This document shows, one piece after another, positions 42,778 to 51,177 of a DNA stretch of 64,000 bases. The position numbers and the translations under genes were made by a program. Position 1 is the stretch's first letter, and every line of letters starts with the position of its first letter. Location: positions 1,224,541 to 1,288,540 of the forward strand of contig NZ_CP050965.1 in NCBI RefSeq assembly GCF_012273215.1, given 5' to 3'. The DNA is from Gemella haemolysans (GTDB lineage Bacteria > Bacillota > Bacilli > Staphylococcales > Gemellaceae). The notes beneath the pieces are model-generated. The model was not told the origin of the DNA. It ran no database searches and saw nothing but the letters and a program-made list of their open reading frames with translations.

Positions 42778-44454
42778 TTATTCTCCTCTGCGTCTTCTTC
42801 TAGTTTTAGTTTCTGTTTTTTCTAATTCTACTTCTTCTGTGAACGGGTTAACTACTTCATTTCCATCATCGTCTGTTACTACAAATAATTCTTCTTCAGC
42901 TGGTTTAGTCTTACGTCTTCGTTTTGGTTTCTCCTCCACTACTACCTCAGTTTCTACAGTATCTGGAATTGAAGTGTCTGGCGGTGTAGTTTCTTTCACT
43001 TCTTTAACCTCTTTACTTTTAACCCCGTCTTGTGCTTCGATAAGCGCTTCTTTAAACTCATTCATATCTAGGTCGATTAAATCACGTTTAAAATTAAATC
43101 TACCTCCACCAAATGCATTATTTACTTTCTTCAGTTGTAATTTACGTTTACCCTCTTCATCAATAAACGCTCTAACTGTTAAATCTACAGTACCACTTAA
43201 TACGTTAGCTGTTTTATCATCAATGTTAGGCGTAAAGATCGTTCTAGTATTTCCGTTTCTAAGTTTAACTTCTTCACGTTTTTCTTTTGAGATATAAACT
43301 ATTTGATAACCTAAGCTTTTTAATCGCTTCATAGCAGTATTAAATTCACTGCTTACCATTTGCCAACCTTTACCAAATCCACCATCAGATTCATGTTCCC
43401 AATTGTACTTATCAAAAATGTATAATCTACATAAATCTCTTAAATCTTCTACTAAGTCAATAGCTATTGTTTTAAAAGTATTCTCTTGAGTTTCTAAACT
43501 GTCGATTACTTCCAGGAATGATTCCCAACCGAATTTAGTTTTAATTAAACGTCCCTCTTGTTTCTTCTCATTTCTAATTAGTACAAACGGGCTTTCTGTA
43601 TTGTCAGTATTTCCATCTGTATTGATGAATAATAGGTCCTCAAATTTATCTACGAAAGTTGATTTTCCAACATAGCTATCAGCATAAATCCATAAGTCTG
43701 GCTTTGTGTCAATAACCTTTTCACGTTTTTTATTTTCTGGTAATTTAAACATATAATTTTCTCCTCTACAATATTCACAATGTGGATTATTACATTTTGG
43801 AAATAACCCCTTAAAATCTGTATTTTCTATTTTTTCAATAATTTTGAAAAACTCATTTACTTTTGTTTCATCATATTCAACATATTTAATAAATGGTTGT
43901 TCTAAACTTGCTACAATTCTTTTTCTGAAGCCGTGCAAGTCTTCTGTTTTCTTTTGCTTAATAAAAGTTTTTGGTATAAAGATATAACCTAAGCTTTTTA
44001 CTGGTTTATTAAAGATTTTTTCATAGTAGTATTTATAAATATGCAACTGCCTTGAATTTAAGTAATTTTCAACGTTATTTGAGTATTTAAAATCAAATAT
44101 ACTCACACTACCGTCTTTATTGTGGATAACTAAATCGATAAACCCTAAGAAGTTATCTGTTGCTATTTCAACCTCGTATTCACAATTAAAGGCATTTAAT
44201 TTTCTGATTACACGGTCAACTTGCACGTTCATTTTAATTAATTCATTAACATGAAGATCAGTTATTTTTGGGAAGTTATCAAGATATAATTTTTCAAAGT
44301 CCTTTCCCTCGATTCCACCGTGAACCGCACTACCAATTATTAACGGGTTATTAGCTTCAAGGTTAGGTATCGTATCTATTTCAAAAATATACTTAAATTG
44401 AAAAGCATACTTGCATTGTTCAAATAATGATACTCTTGAGTAACTATAGCGCAT
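42778..44454 (-). CDS. PD-(D/E)XK nuclease fused to AAA_24 (Sak4-like) recombination ATPase
   Basis: 558 residues. Residues 1 to about 230 form a RecB-like nuclease: RYSYSRVSLFEQCKYAFQFK, GFIDLVIHNKDGSVSIFDFK (catalytic D...D-x-K), and a closing cysteine cluster PKCNNPHCEYCRGE as in Fe-S-bearing nucleases. From about 235 it is an AAA_24 ATPase: LWIYADSYVGKSTFVDKF (Walker A), TIAIDLVEDL (Walker B). The C-terminal 90 residues are low-complexity and basic (KPKRRRKTK; KTRRRRRGE). At the joint an ATG (43752) has AGAGGAG 8 bp upstream, so a separate 324-residue ATPase could also be made. Confidence 0.85.
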   Translation of the reverse strand: MRYSYSRVSLFEQCKYAFQFKYIFEIDTIPNLEANNPLIIGSAVHGGIEGKDFEKLYLDNFPKITDLHVNELIKMNVQVDRVIRKLNAFNCEYEVEIATDNFLGFIDLVIHNKDGSVSIFDFKYSNNVENYLNSRQLHIYKYYYEKIFNKPVKSLGYIFIPKTFIKQKKTEDLHGFRKRIVASLEQPFIKYVEYDETKVNEFFKIIEKIENTDFKGLFPKCNNPHCEYCRGENYMFKLPENKKREKVIDTKPDLWIYADSYVGKSTFVDKFEDLLFINTDGNTDNTESPFVLIRNEKKQEGRLIKTKFGWESFLEVIDSLETQENTFKTIAIDLVEDLRDLCRLYIFDKYNWEHESDGGFGKGWQMVSSEFNTAMKRLKSLGYQIVYISKEKREEVKLRNGNTRTIFTPNIDDKTANVLSGTVDLTVRAFIDEEGKRKLQLKKVNNAFGGGRFNFKRDLIDLDMNEFKEALIEAQDGVKSKEVKEVKETTPPDTSIPDTVETEVVVEEKPKRRRKTKPAEEELFVVTDDDGNEVVNPFTEEVELEKTETKTRRRRRGE

Positions 44455-44746
44455 GAATTTTAGCTATAAAGTCATTCATTTCTTTTAATTTAGAATTGAT
44501 TAACTTATCTTTCAGTTCTTTTTTTCTAAGTATAATTTCTGAACCGCTAATTTTATCTATTAAGAAATTGTTAGGTTCATAGTTTGAAGTATCATATTCA
44601 ATAAATACTGCTAGTTGGATACCGTATTTAGTTAATACTGTTACAATATCTCCAGCTCTTAAACCTATAATATCAGTGTAAAAAATGTAAAATTTATCTG
44701 TATAATCTCCGTAACCTTTTTGGATCTGTACTTTTGCTTTATTCAT
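44444..44746 (-). CDS. Small phage protein, relative of the 46801-47061 gene
   Basis: 100 residues. YIFYTDIIGLRAGDIVTVL and GIQLAVFIEYDTSNYEPNNF align with FFTDYNDLLKGDAVLV and LQLAVFEQYVKTDFKPEKF of the gene at 46801-47061, so the phage has two paralogues flanking its nuclease/helicase genes. The strand-rich core looks like a small barrel. Function unknown. Confidence 0.7.
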   Translation of the reverse strand: MNKAKVQIQKGYGDYTDKFYIFYTDIIGLRAGDIVTVLTKYGIQLAVFIEYDTSNYEPNNFLIDKISGSEIILRKKELKDKLINSKLKEMNDFIAKIHAL

Positions 44747-45032
44747 TCCATAACTCCTCTATTAATTTTTTAAATTTCTCAAAACCACTAGGATAAAGCA
44801 CCATGGCAATTCCTCCAGCGTTTTTTATTTCTTCGATTTTCTTCAGTTGTAATTTGCTAGGCTTTCCCGTTTCACGTTTTACCTCAATACCTAAAAAGTA
44901 ACCATTGCAGCAAATTAATAAATCGGGTGTGCCTTTTATTCCAAAATACTCAGGGTTATATTTAAGGAAATAACAACCTTTTTCTTTTAAGAATTTCTTT
45001 ATTTTGTTTTCAAATGCTTTCTCACTCATCAT
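44739..45032 (-). CDS. VRR-NUC domain nuclease
   Basis: 97 residues; the VRR-NUC signature is clear: E at AFENKIKKFLKE, then GTPDLLICCNGYFLGIEVKR with the catalytic D...E-x-K, and KLQLKKIEEIKNAGG. Such stand-alone domains act as structure-specific (Holliday-type) nucleases in phage recombination. Start could be either of two adjacent ATGs. Confidence 0.9.
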   Translation of the reverse strand: MMSEKAFENKIKKFLKEKGCYFLKYNPEYFGIKGTPDLLICCNGYFLGIEVKRETGKPSKLQLKKIEEIKNAGGIAMVLYPSGFEKFKKLIEELWNE

Positions 45033-45229
45033 TTTTCATCACTCCATCCAACCAGCCATGCTGGGTTAACATTGTATAATTTAGCTAGTTTTTCAACCAT
45101 ATCTAACTTTGGTAAACGGTGGTTATTTTCAAATAGTGATAATGAATTTTGGTCTATAAAAACCAGTTTACAAACTTCATTTTGTGTTAACCCTCTAGCT
45201 TTTCTTGCTTCTTTTAATCTGTTAATCAT
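45029..45229 (-). CDS. HTH (Xre/Cro type) protein in the replication module
   Basis: 66 residues: one HTH domain, RLKEARKARGLTQNEVCKLV ... DQNSLSLFENNHRLPK. Unusual position inside the replication genes, with 4-bp overlaps on both sides; may regulate early transcription. Confidence 0.85.
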   Translation of the reverse strand: MINRLKEARKARGLTQNEVCKLVFIDQNSLSLFENNHRLPKLDMVEKLAKLYNVNPAWLVGWSDEK

Positions 45230-45543
45230 TTTAGTGTGATTCTCAAACTTTCAGAGCGTCTTGTAACTTTTGGATAATCCTCTAATAGTTCCGCATACGC
45301 TACTGGTTCTTTCTTTTGAAATTCTTTTAAGTCAATAGATACACTTTCACTAGGGTTTGTTACCATAACTTTAATAAAATCATTGTCGATTGATTTTATT
45401 TCAGCTTCTAGCATGGCATCTAATAGCTTACCTTTAACTGCTTTCGATATTTCATCTAAATATTTTCGTTTATTCTCTATATCTCTTACTTGGTTAAATA
45501 AATCTAGGTTACGTTCTTGAAATTCTTGTATTGAATAGCTCAT
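45226..45543 (-). CDS. Phage early protein of unknown function
   Basis: 105 residues, helical N-terminal half (FNQVRDIENKRKYLDEISKA), then a stranded part (DNDFIKVMVTNPSESVSIDL). Possibly a Gp157/host-nuclease-inhibitor-like protein by size and helix content, but not recognised with confidence. Overlaps the helicase gene end. Confidence 0.6.
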   Translation of the reverse strand: MSYSIQEFQERNLDLFNQVRDIENKRKYLDEISKAVKGKLLDAMLEAEIKSIDNDFIKVMVTNPSESVSIDLKEFQKKEPVAYAELLEDYPKVTRRSESLRITLK

Positions 45544-46808
45544 TGGTATAATCTTCTCCTCTTTCTAATGCTTTATAAATATCTTCTTCAATCGAATTTT
45601 GAACAACTAACTTGTAATAGAAGCAAGGTTTCTCCTGTCCTATCCTGTGAATCCTTTTAATGCTTTGCATGTAGTCCTCACATTTTTCAGTTGGTGAATA
45701 AAAGATCAGGTGATTTGCCTTTTGCATGTTGTGTCCTTTTGCTCCTGCTTGATATTGCATAAGCGTGATGGAATTATCAGCATTGTTATAGTTTTCTTTA
45801 TCAACCAATTCTCCGTTAACATAAGAAATTGGTCTATCTTTTGGAATACAACTTTTAATCGCTTCTTTTTCATGATTGAAATTGTAAAATATGATTAATC
45901 TTCCCTCAGTTGAGTTGATTATATCTTTTAATTTTTCTTTCTTATTCTCGTTATGTATGCTTGCCAGTTGCCTTAAAAATAACCTTTCTTTTAGTTGAGT
46001 ATCTCCAACATATTCAACTTCTCCAAATAGCTTACTTTTAAATTCAACTACAGCATGTTTCTCAAATTCCTTATAATGTTTATCGTTTTTAACTTTCATT
46101 TCAATAAAATTTTGTTTTGGTAGGTCAAAAACTTCTTCTGTCTTCATGAATACACATCCGTATTCCCTCATTTTACGTTTCAACCTATCTACGTTTTTAT
46201 AAGGTTCATTTTTATTAATTTGATAAAATGTTCTCCCGAACCTTTTCAGTAAAGTTCTATTTAAGAATTGGTCGTAAAATTTATTTTCTTTGATTTCCCA
46301 ACCTAATAAATTAAGTTGTGTCCAAAGTTTCTCATACTTACCACTAGTTGGAGTACCAGATAATAAGATCAGATTTTTAAATTTTAATTTCTGTACTGTT
46401 TTTGATATGTTAGTTTTACTATTTCCTAATACTGAACTTTCATCGATTATTAGTGTAAAGTTTTCTAGTTTCAAAAGTTCCTTGTAATTCTCACGATATG
46501 TTTTCTCATAGTTAATTACTGCTACTTTTTTACCAGTATATTTTAGATAGTTTTGTAATATTTTTACGTTAGTAATAGCAAATACTTTATTTTCGTAAAA
46601 CTGTTCAAAATGTTCGCTCCAGTCACTAACCTTGGAATTTTGGCAAATAACCAGTATTACATCATTCTTGTATAGTTTAGCTTGCTCACTAGCTACGAAT
46701 GTTTTACCTAATCCGTTAACCCATATCTAAGTAATAAGCTACTTTGTTTCTTCCTTTAGCAGCTTTTATCGCCCTTTCTTGGTGTGGGTGCAATTTTACT
46801 TTAGACAT
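45509..46808 (-). pseudogene. SNF2-type DNA helicase, frameshifted in the P-loop
   Basis: The start (ATG 46808, RBS AGAGGTG) reads MSKVKLHPHQERAIKAAKGR ... AYYLDMG and then hits a stop. Seven bases later the frame resumes as LGKTFVASEQAKL and runs to 45509 with motif II (LIIDES), SGTP, and the helicase C motifs (YQAGAKGHNMQKANH; RIHRIGQEKPC). Removing CGTTAAC (46714-46720) restores YYLDMGLGKTF, the normal SNF2 P-loop, and gives about 430 residues. From a later ATG (46474) a 321-residue piece lacking the P-loop could still be translated but would have no ATPase. Confidence 0.9.
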
Positions 46809-47061
46809 TAAAATCACCTCTTTTCATTTTTAGAGATAAAAGTTTGTTTCGAATTCTTCTTTCGGATATTTTAGAAACAATAAATTTTTCGGGTTTAAAA
46901 TCAGTTTTTACATATTGTTCAAATACAGCCAACTGTAGTCCGTTGCTAATTACCAACACCGCATCACCTTTTAAGAGGTCATTGTAATCTGTGAAAAAGT
47001 AATAACTGGAAAGGCTTGTTTCTCCAAAGAAACCTTTGATTCTAACTTCTGCTACTCTCAT
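46801..47061 (-). CDS. Small phage protein, relative of the 44444-44746 gene
   Basis: 86 residues from the ATG at 47061 (RBS GAGGTGG). Shares the FFTDY...L..GD..LV....LQLAVF..Y pattern with the gene at 44444-44746. Overlaps the helicase start. Function unknown. Confidence 0.7.
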   Translation of the reverse strand: MRVAEVRIKGFFGETSLSSYYFFTDYNDLLKGDAVLVISNGLQLAVFEQYVKTDFKPEKFIVSKISERRIRNKLLSLKMKRGDFNV

Positions 47062-47097
47062 TATTTGCTCCACCTCTTTTCGTATTGTTGGTGTAGT

Positions 47098-47331
47098 TTA
47101 ATAATCATTGTTCAATATTTCTATCGTTTTACGCATATACTTCAGTTTTAATTCCATAACTTTAAGTTTTATTAAGTCTTTCTTTTTCTCACTCTCTATA
47201 AATATTTCATTTGAAGTTATTGAATCGATCCCCTCAATAAGTAAAATGTTAATTGTAGATTCTAATTTATCCTCTGAAACGTTTAAAGAATCTAAAAGTT
47301 CTAAAATATCTTTATCTATTGTTACTTGCAT
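47098..47331 (-). CDS. Small helical phage protein
   Basis: 77 residues (MQVTIDKDILELLDSLNVSE ...), RBS AAGGAG. The opening resembles a ribbon-helix-helix start but the rest is a coiled coil (KKKDLIKLKVMELKLKYMRK). Unknown function. Confidence 0.65.
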   Translation of the reverse strand: MQVTIDKDILELLDSLNVSEDKLESTINILLIEGIDSITSNEIFIESEKKKDLIKLKVMELKLKYMRKTIEILNNDY

Positions 47332-47358
47332 TGTTTGTTCTCCTTGTTGTTAAAAGTA

Positions 47359-48036
47359 TTAGTTTGTACTTCCAAACCCACCATTTCTAGTATCGTTTTT
47401 AAGGCGTACACCGTGCGTTACTGGTAATACTTTGTTAAAAATTCCCTGGGCAATTCTAGTGCCTTTTTCAATCATGATATGTTTGTTGGTTAGGTTGGTA
47501 AACTCAATCATAATGTGTCCCTCATTCTTAGGGTTGTTATAATAATCAGCGTCTACAATTCCTACGCCGTTACTCATGATTAACCCTAAATTTACTGGTA
47601 TGCTACTTCTAGCGAATATTTGTAAATATTCATCATGCTGCATAAAGGCTTTAACTCCAGTAGGTACTAATGTTGCTCTACCTTTAAATCTGAAAGCTGG
47701 AATTGTAATATCAGCACTAGCTATAAAATCAACCCCTGCACTATGAATTGTGGCTTTGATTGGTAATTCACCGTTCATTCCCTCAATTAATTCAAAACCT
47801 CGCATTTTTTGGTCTCCTTTCAATCTGTTTAAATCTATATCCAAAGCCTTAGCAATTTTAATAATTTCATCTAGTTTAATACTTTTGTTATTTCCATATT
47901 TCAAAGCGTACACTTTTGAATTGGTAACACCACTTAATTTAACAAGTTCTTCATTACTCATTTTTAGGTGTACCATTCTTGTAAATACCATCTTTTTGAA
48001 ATCTTCTATTGCTATGTTTTGTTTCTTCTTACTCAC
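47359..48036 (-). CDS. dut: HTH domain fused in frame to dUTPase
   Basis: 225 residues from the GTG at 48036 (overlapping the preceding stop as GTGAGTAA). Residues about 15-72 form an Xre-type HTH (MSNEELVKLSGVTNSKVYAL; IIKIAKALDIDLNRLKGDQ). From Met78 (ATG 47805) the five dUTPase motifs follow: AGVDFIAS, RSS, GIVDADYYNNP, GTRIAQGIF and the C-terminal GGFGST. dUTPase hydrolyses dUTP to dUMP. Met78 has AAAGGAG 7 bp upstream, and the 148-residue product from there equals a normal trimeric dUTPase, so two proteins may be made. Phage dUTPases also act as regulators, so a DNA-binding fusion is notable. Confidence 0.85.
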   Translation of the reverse strand: MSKKKQNIAIEDFKKMVFTRMVHLKMSNEELVKLSGVTNSKVYALKYGNNKSIKLDEIIKIAKALDIDLNRLKGDQKMRGFELIEGMNGELPIKATIHSAGVDFIASADITIPAFRFKGRATLVPTGVKAFMQHDEYLQIFARSSIPVNLGLIMSNGVGIVDADYYNNPKNEGHIMIEFTNLTNKHIMIEKGTRIAQGIFNKVLPVTHGVRLKNDTRNGGFGSTN

Positions 48037-48235
48037 TTTCCAAATCATCCTCATCACCATCTGGGAAAGCATAGGCTCCTCTTTCATCAAATCCATAAAA
48101 CGGAATAGCTATCGAAGCCATAAGTCCAGATATAATCCTTTCCCACTCAATATTGCTAACTATTAGCAAACATACTGCTACAACAATACATGTCCAGTAA
48201 TAAGTGTTGAATTTTCGTTTTCTCATTTTATCCAC
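48029..48235 (-). CDS. Small membrane protein
   Basis: 68 residues from a GTG at 48235 (GAGG 8 bp upstream) or an ATG three codons on. Basic start, one membrane helix (YYWTCIVVAVCLLIVSNIEW), acidic tail (DGDEDDLESE). Unknown function. Confidence 0.65.
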   Translation of the reverse strand: MDKMRKRKFNTYYWTCIVVAVCLLIVSNIEWERIISGLMASIAIPFYGFDERGAYAFPDGDEDDLESE

Positions 48236-48359
48236 TTTGTTCACCTCTAATTACTTTTAATTTATCTGGATGCTTAGTGAAAAACTTACTTAGAAATTTT
48301 TCTAAATTTCCCAACGCTACATCTGATAGTGGAGCATTAGTTGCAACTGTAACTTTCAT
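48228..48359 (-). CDS. 43-residue phage protein
   Basis: MKVTVATNAPLSDVALGNLE and on to KHPDKLKVIRGEQSG. Start overlaps the preceding stop (TAATG) and stop overlaps the next gene, so it is translationally coupled on both sides. Unknown function. Confidence 0.65.
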   Translation of the reverse strand: MKVTVATNAPLSDVALGNLEKFLSKFFTKHPDKLKVIRGEQSG

Positions 48360-48565
48360 TAAACGTTCTCCTCGATAAACTCCATGATTTCATCAAATTT
48401 ATTTTCAAGTTGTTTATTTAGTTCATCTGACTTATTTCCAACTGTTAACACCTCTTGAGTTTTACCTTCGTTTACTAAATCGTAATGTTTTAACTCTTGT
48501 TGTGAAAGTTCATCTCCGATATGCTTGTATTCTTTAATAAGTTCTTTTAATTTTTCTTTTACCAT
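48359..48565 (-). CDS. Small helical phage protein
   Basis: 68 residues from the ATG at 48565 (RBS AAAGGAG); highly charged coiled coil (LKELIKEYKHIGDELSQQEL). An operator-like GTTAACATTTGTTAAC (48585-48600) lies just upstream. Unknown function. Confidence 0.65.
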   Translation of the reverse strand: MVKEKLKELIKEYKHIGDELSQQELKHYDLVNEGKTQEVLTVGNKSDELNKQLENKFDEIMEFIEENV

Positions 48566-48584
48566 TCTTTTGCTCCTTTCTTTC

Positions 48585-48600
48585 GTTAACATTTGTTAAC
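48585..48600. promoter_or_regulatory. CI/Cro-type operator, distal site
   Basis: GTTAACATTTGTTAAC differs by one base from the two operators in the CI-Cro intergenic region. It lies between the Cro-like gene and the next early gene. Confidence 0.7.
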
Positions 48601-48607
48601 TAATGGT

Positions 48608-48817
48608 TTAAAAAAAATATGATGGTATTTCTGATATTGGTATTTGTAAAATCTTACAAGCTTTATTGATCTCTTCGGTAGTCCAAATCCCGTCATCTTT
48701 TAACTTCTTAACAAGAGTAACGTTTGACATTCCCATGAGGATAGCAAAGTTTATATTAGCTTTACAAACATCAGTGATACGTTTTTGTAACTTCGCATGT
48801 TTATTGCGTGGTGCCAT
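48608..48817 (-). CDS. Cro-like repressor, first gene of the lytic operon
   Basis: 69 residues from the ATG at 48817 (RBS GGAGGTG). HTH pattern MSNVTLVKKLKDDGIWTTEE ... ACKILQIPISEI. It diverges from the CI gene, with shared operators between, the standard Cro position. Expected to turn down repressor synthesis on induction. Confidence 0.8.
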   Translation of the reverse strand: MAPRNKHAKLQKRITDVCKANINFAILMGMSNVTLVKKLKDDGIWTTEEINKACKILQIPISEIPSYFF

Positions 48818-48845
48818 ATATTTCACCTCCGTTCTTTATTTAAAA

Positions 48846-48962
48846 GTTAACATTTCTTAACTTTGTGATTTAATTATACAGTTAACTTTTTAAAAAGTCA
48901 ATAGTTTTTGTTAACATTTTTTAACTTTTTTTGTTTACTTTTTTTCTTCATTATAATATAAT
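48846..48962. promoter_or_regulatory. Lysis-lysogeny switch: divergent promoters and operators
   Basis: Lytic promoter (minus strand): TTGACT (48896-48901) and TATAAT (48873-48878), 17 bp apart. Lysogenic promoter (plus strand): TTTACT (48934-48939) and TATAAT (48957-48962), 17 bp apart. Operators GTTAACATTTCTTAAC (48846-48861) and GTTAACATTTTTTAAC (48910-48925) are inverted repeats, and a half-like GTTAACTTTTTAA lies at 48881 inside the lytic spacer. A fourth copy lies at 48585. Confidence 0.85.
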
Positions 48963-48996
48963 ATATATATCAAGCAATGAAAGGAGGTTTTTTAAT

Positions 48997-49734
48997 ATGA
49001 AAGTAGCAACCACTAGAGATAGGTTAAAACAAATAATGAGTGAACGTAATTTACGCCCTATCGATATCTTGCGGCAGTCTGAGTATTACCAAAAAGAAAT
49101 GAATATAAAATTAAATAAAGTTAACTTATCTCATTATATAAGCGGTAGAAATGAGCCGAATAAAGAAAAAGTAAGACTATTAGCTAAAACTTTAAAAGTT
49201 TCTGAACAATGGTTAAATGGTTTTGACGCTCCAAAAGATGCAGTATTAACTAAATCAGAATTGTACAAGCACTTTGATATGGTTAATCAATCAGATAAAA
49301 TAGCGTTAGATGTGAAGTATCTTGAAAAAAAATACCCAAATGATACGACTATTGGTAATATCATTTCAAACTACGATAAACTCGAAGATAAACAACGTCA
49401 ATCATTATTGCAGTACTCTGATATATTGCTAGAGGCTTCTTATCAAGCTGATAGTTATGATATCGTAGCAACGATGATGGATAATTCAATGTTGCCACTT
49501 TATCGAACTGATGAAAGATTGATGGTAACTTTTGGATATGATTTTAAATATGGGGAAATTTATTTAATAGAGTGCGATAAAGATATCTATATAAGAAAGG
49601 TATTCTATAATGAATACAGTATTAAATTAGTACCTATTAATGATGAATACCCTGTTATAACTATTTCTTTACCTTTAGAAAAGCACTTTAAAATAATTGG
49701 TAAAATCGTAGGTAAAATAAAAACAAGCCCTTAA
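48997..49734 (+). CDS. CI-type phage repressor with S24 peptidase domain
   Basis: 245 residues from the ATG at 48997 (RBS AAAGGAGG). N-terminal HTH (RNLRPIDILRQSEY; LSHYISGRNEPNKEKVRLLA), linker, and a LexA-like C-terminal domain with the catalytic Ser in MMDNSMLP (about 163) and Lys in DIYIRKV (about 194). RecA-stimulated self-cleavage would induce the prophage on DNA damage. It keeps lytic genes off through the GTTAAC operators. Confidence 0.92.
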   Translation: MKVATTRDRLKQIMSERNLRPIDILRQSEYYQKEMNIKLNKVNLSHYISGRNEPNKEKVRLLAKTLKVSEQWLNGFDAPKDAVLTKSELYKHFDMVNQSDKIALDVKYLEKKYPNDTTIGNIISNYDKLEDKQRQSLLQYSDILLEASYQADSYDIVATMMDNSMLPLYRTDERLMVTFGYDFKYGEIYLIECDKDIYIRKVFYNEYSIKLVPINDEYPVITISLPLEKHFKIIGKIVGKIKTSP

Positions 49735-49747
49735 TCAAGGGCTTGTT
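49722..49747 (+). terminator. Terminator-like hairpin at the repressor stop codon
   Basis: AACAAGCCC and GGGCTTGTT pair around a loop that contains the TAA stop. The T-run is short, so some read-through into the integrase is possible. Confidence 0.6.
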
Positions 49748-49788
49748 ATCACAGTATATAGGTATATTATACCAGAAAGGATATTAAT

Positions 49789-51177
49789 ATGCAACGAGTA
49801 GCAATTTACGCCCGAGTATCAACTCAAGAGCAAGCTGAAAATGGTAACTCACTAGAATTTCAAATAGATAAATTAAAAGCATATTGCCAATTGCATGAGT
49901 ATAAAGTGGTTGGTGAGTATGTGGACGCTGGAGTAAGTGGTGCAAAAGCTGACCGTCCAGCATTAAATAAATTAAAGAAAGATATTGATAAGATAGATGT
50001 AGTATTAATCTATAAATTGGATAGATTGTCACGTTCGATTAAAGACACCATGAATCTTATCGAAGACTTGTTCAAACCGAATAACGTTAATTTAATTAGC
50101 TTATCTGAAAACTTTGACACGTCACAAGCAATGGGAATGGCAACTATAGGTATGCTATCAACATTTGCACAATTGGAGCGTGAAACGATTAAGGAAAGAA
50201 TGATGGCAGGTAAGCAGCAAGCACTTAAGAACGGTAAATTTTTAGCAATGGCACCGTTCGGTTATCGTAAAAAGGACGGTCAACTAATCAAAGATGAACG
50301 AACTAAAGATTGTGTTGAATTTATATTCAAGAAAATGCTTGAGGGAAAAAGTTTGAATGAGATGGTTAAATTATTAGAAGCTAATGGGTTTGATGGTATA
50401 AAAAAGTGGGAACAGGCTTTTATAGGTAGATTAGTAAAAAGTATTGTGTATTGTGGTCACATGGAAACAATGGGAGTACTGGTTAAAAACACTCACGAAC
50501 CCTATATAACAGACAATGAAAGACAACAAATAATCAATATGTTGACTGAAAGAAAAAGCCATAGTTCTAAAAGTGGCAGAAATAAAATACCAGCGTTATT
50601 CCGTGGTCTTATCTCTTGTCCATGCTGTCATCGACGTTTAACCTACTCTAGAAAGCAAAGAAAAAGCGGTATAAAAATATTGTTTTACAAATGTAATTTT
50701 TGCATGCTGCAAGGTAAAAATTTTTCAATATCAGAAGGAAATTTTGAAAAGATTTTTTTAAAATATTTAAAGTATGATTTTAAAGTAAAATTTGAACAAA
50801 AAGAAATTGAAAAGAAAGATTATTCAAAAATATTAGATAATCTTGAAAGTAAAAAATTCAAACTGCAAAAAGCGTGGTTGAATGAATTACTAACTGATGA
50901 AGAATTAGAGAGATTACAAAATGAGGTTAACGAACAAATTGAGTTAATCAAGAAAGAAGAAAATGAATATAATACAATAGTTGAAAATTCGAAAAAGCAA
51001 AATAACATTTCTGATCTTATGGTTAATTTTGAAAAGTTGTATTCAGTAATGGATATCGAAGAAAAAATAGAATTTTTAAACACTATAATTAAAACTATAA
51101 AAGTTAACGTAACGGCAACGAAAGTGAAAACTCAAAGACGATATATATTTAATATCGTTGATATTATTTTTAAATAA
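49789..51177 (+). CDS. int: Large serine recombinase (phage integrase)
   Basis: 462 residues. Catalytic domain with Ser11 in YARVSTQEQAENGNSLEFQ, then KLDRLSRSIKD and GMLSTFAQLERETIKERM; a recombinase domain (FGYRKKDGQLIKDE); a zinc ribbon (CPCCHRRLTYSRK ... CNFC, about 282-306); and a C-terminal coiled coil. RBS AAAGGA. It lies next to attR and converges on the truncated nucleotidase, overlapping it by 8 bp. It inserts the phage DNA at a TT-centred site in the nucleotidase gene; excision normally needs a separate factor. Confidence 0.95.
   Translation: MQRVAIYARVSTQEQAENGNSLEFQIDKLKAYCQLHEYKVVGEYVDAGVSGAKADRPALNKLKKDIDKIDVVLIYKLDRLSRSIKDTMNLIEDLFKPNNVNLISLSENFDTSQAMGMATIGMLSTFAQLERETIKERMMAGKQQALKNGKFLAMAPFGYRKKDGQLIKDERTKDCVEFIFKKMLEGKSLNEMVKLLEANGFDGIKKWEQAFIGRLVKSIVYCGHMETMGVLVKNTHEPYITDNERQQIINMLTERKSHSSKSGRNKIPALFRGLISCPCCHRRLTYSRKQRKSGIKILFYKCNFCMLQGKNFSISEGNFEKIFLKYLKYDFKVKFEQKEIEKKDYSKILDNLESKKFKLQKAWLNELLTDEELERLQNEVNEQIELIKKEENEYNTIVENSKKQNNISDLMVNFEKLYSVMDIEEKIEFLNTIIKTIKVNVTATKVKTQRRYIFNIVDIIFK

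Noticed and set aside
48228..51177. Search for an excisionase/recombination directionality factor
   Set aside because: Several small proteins lie in the early region but none shows a recognisable RDF signature.
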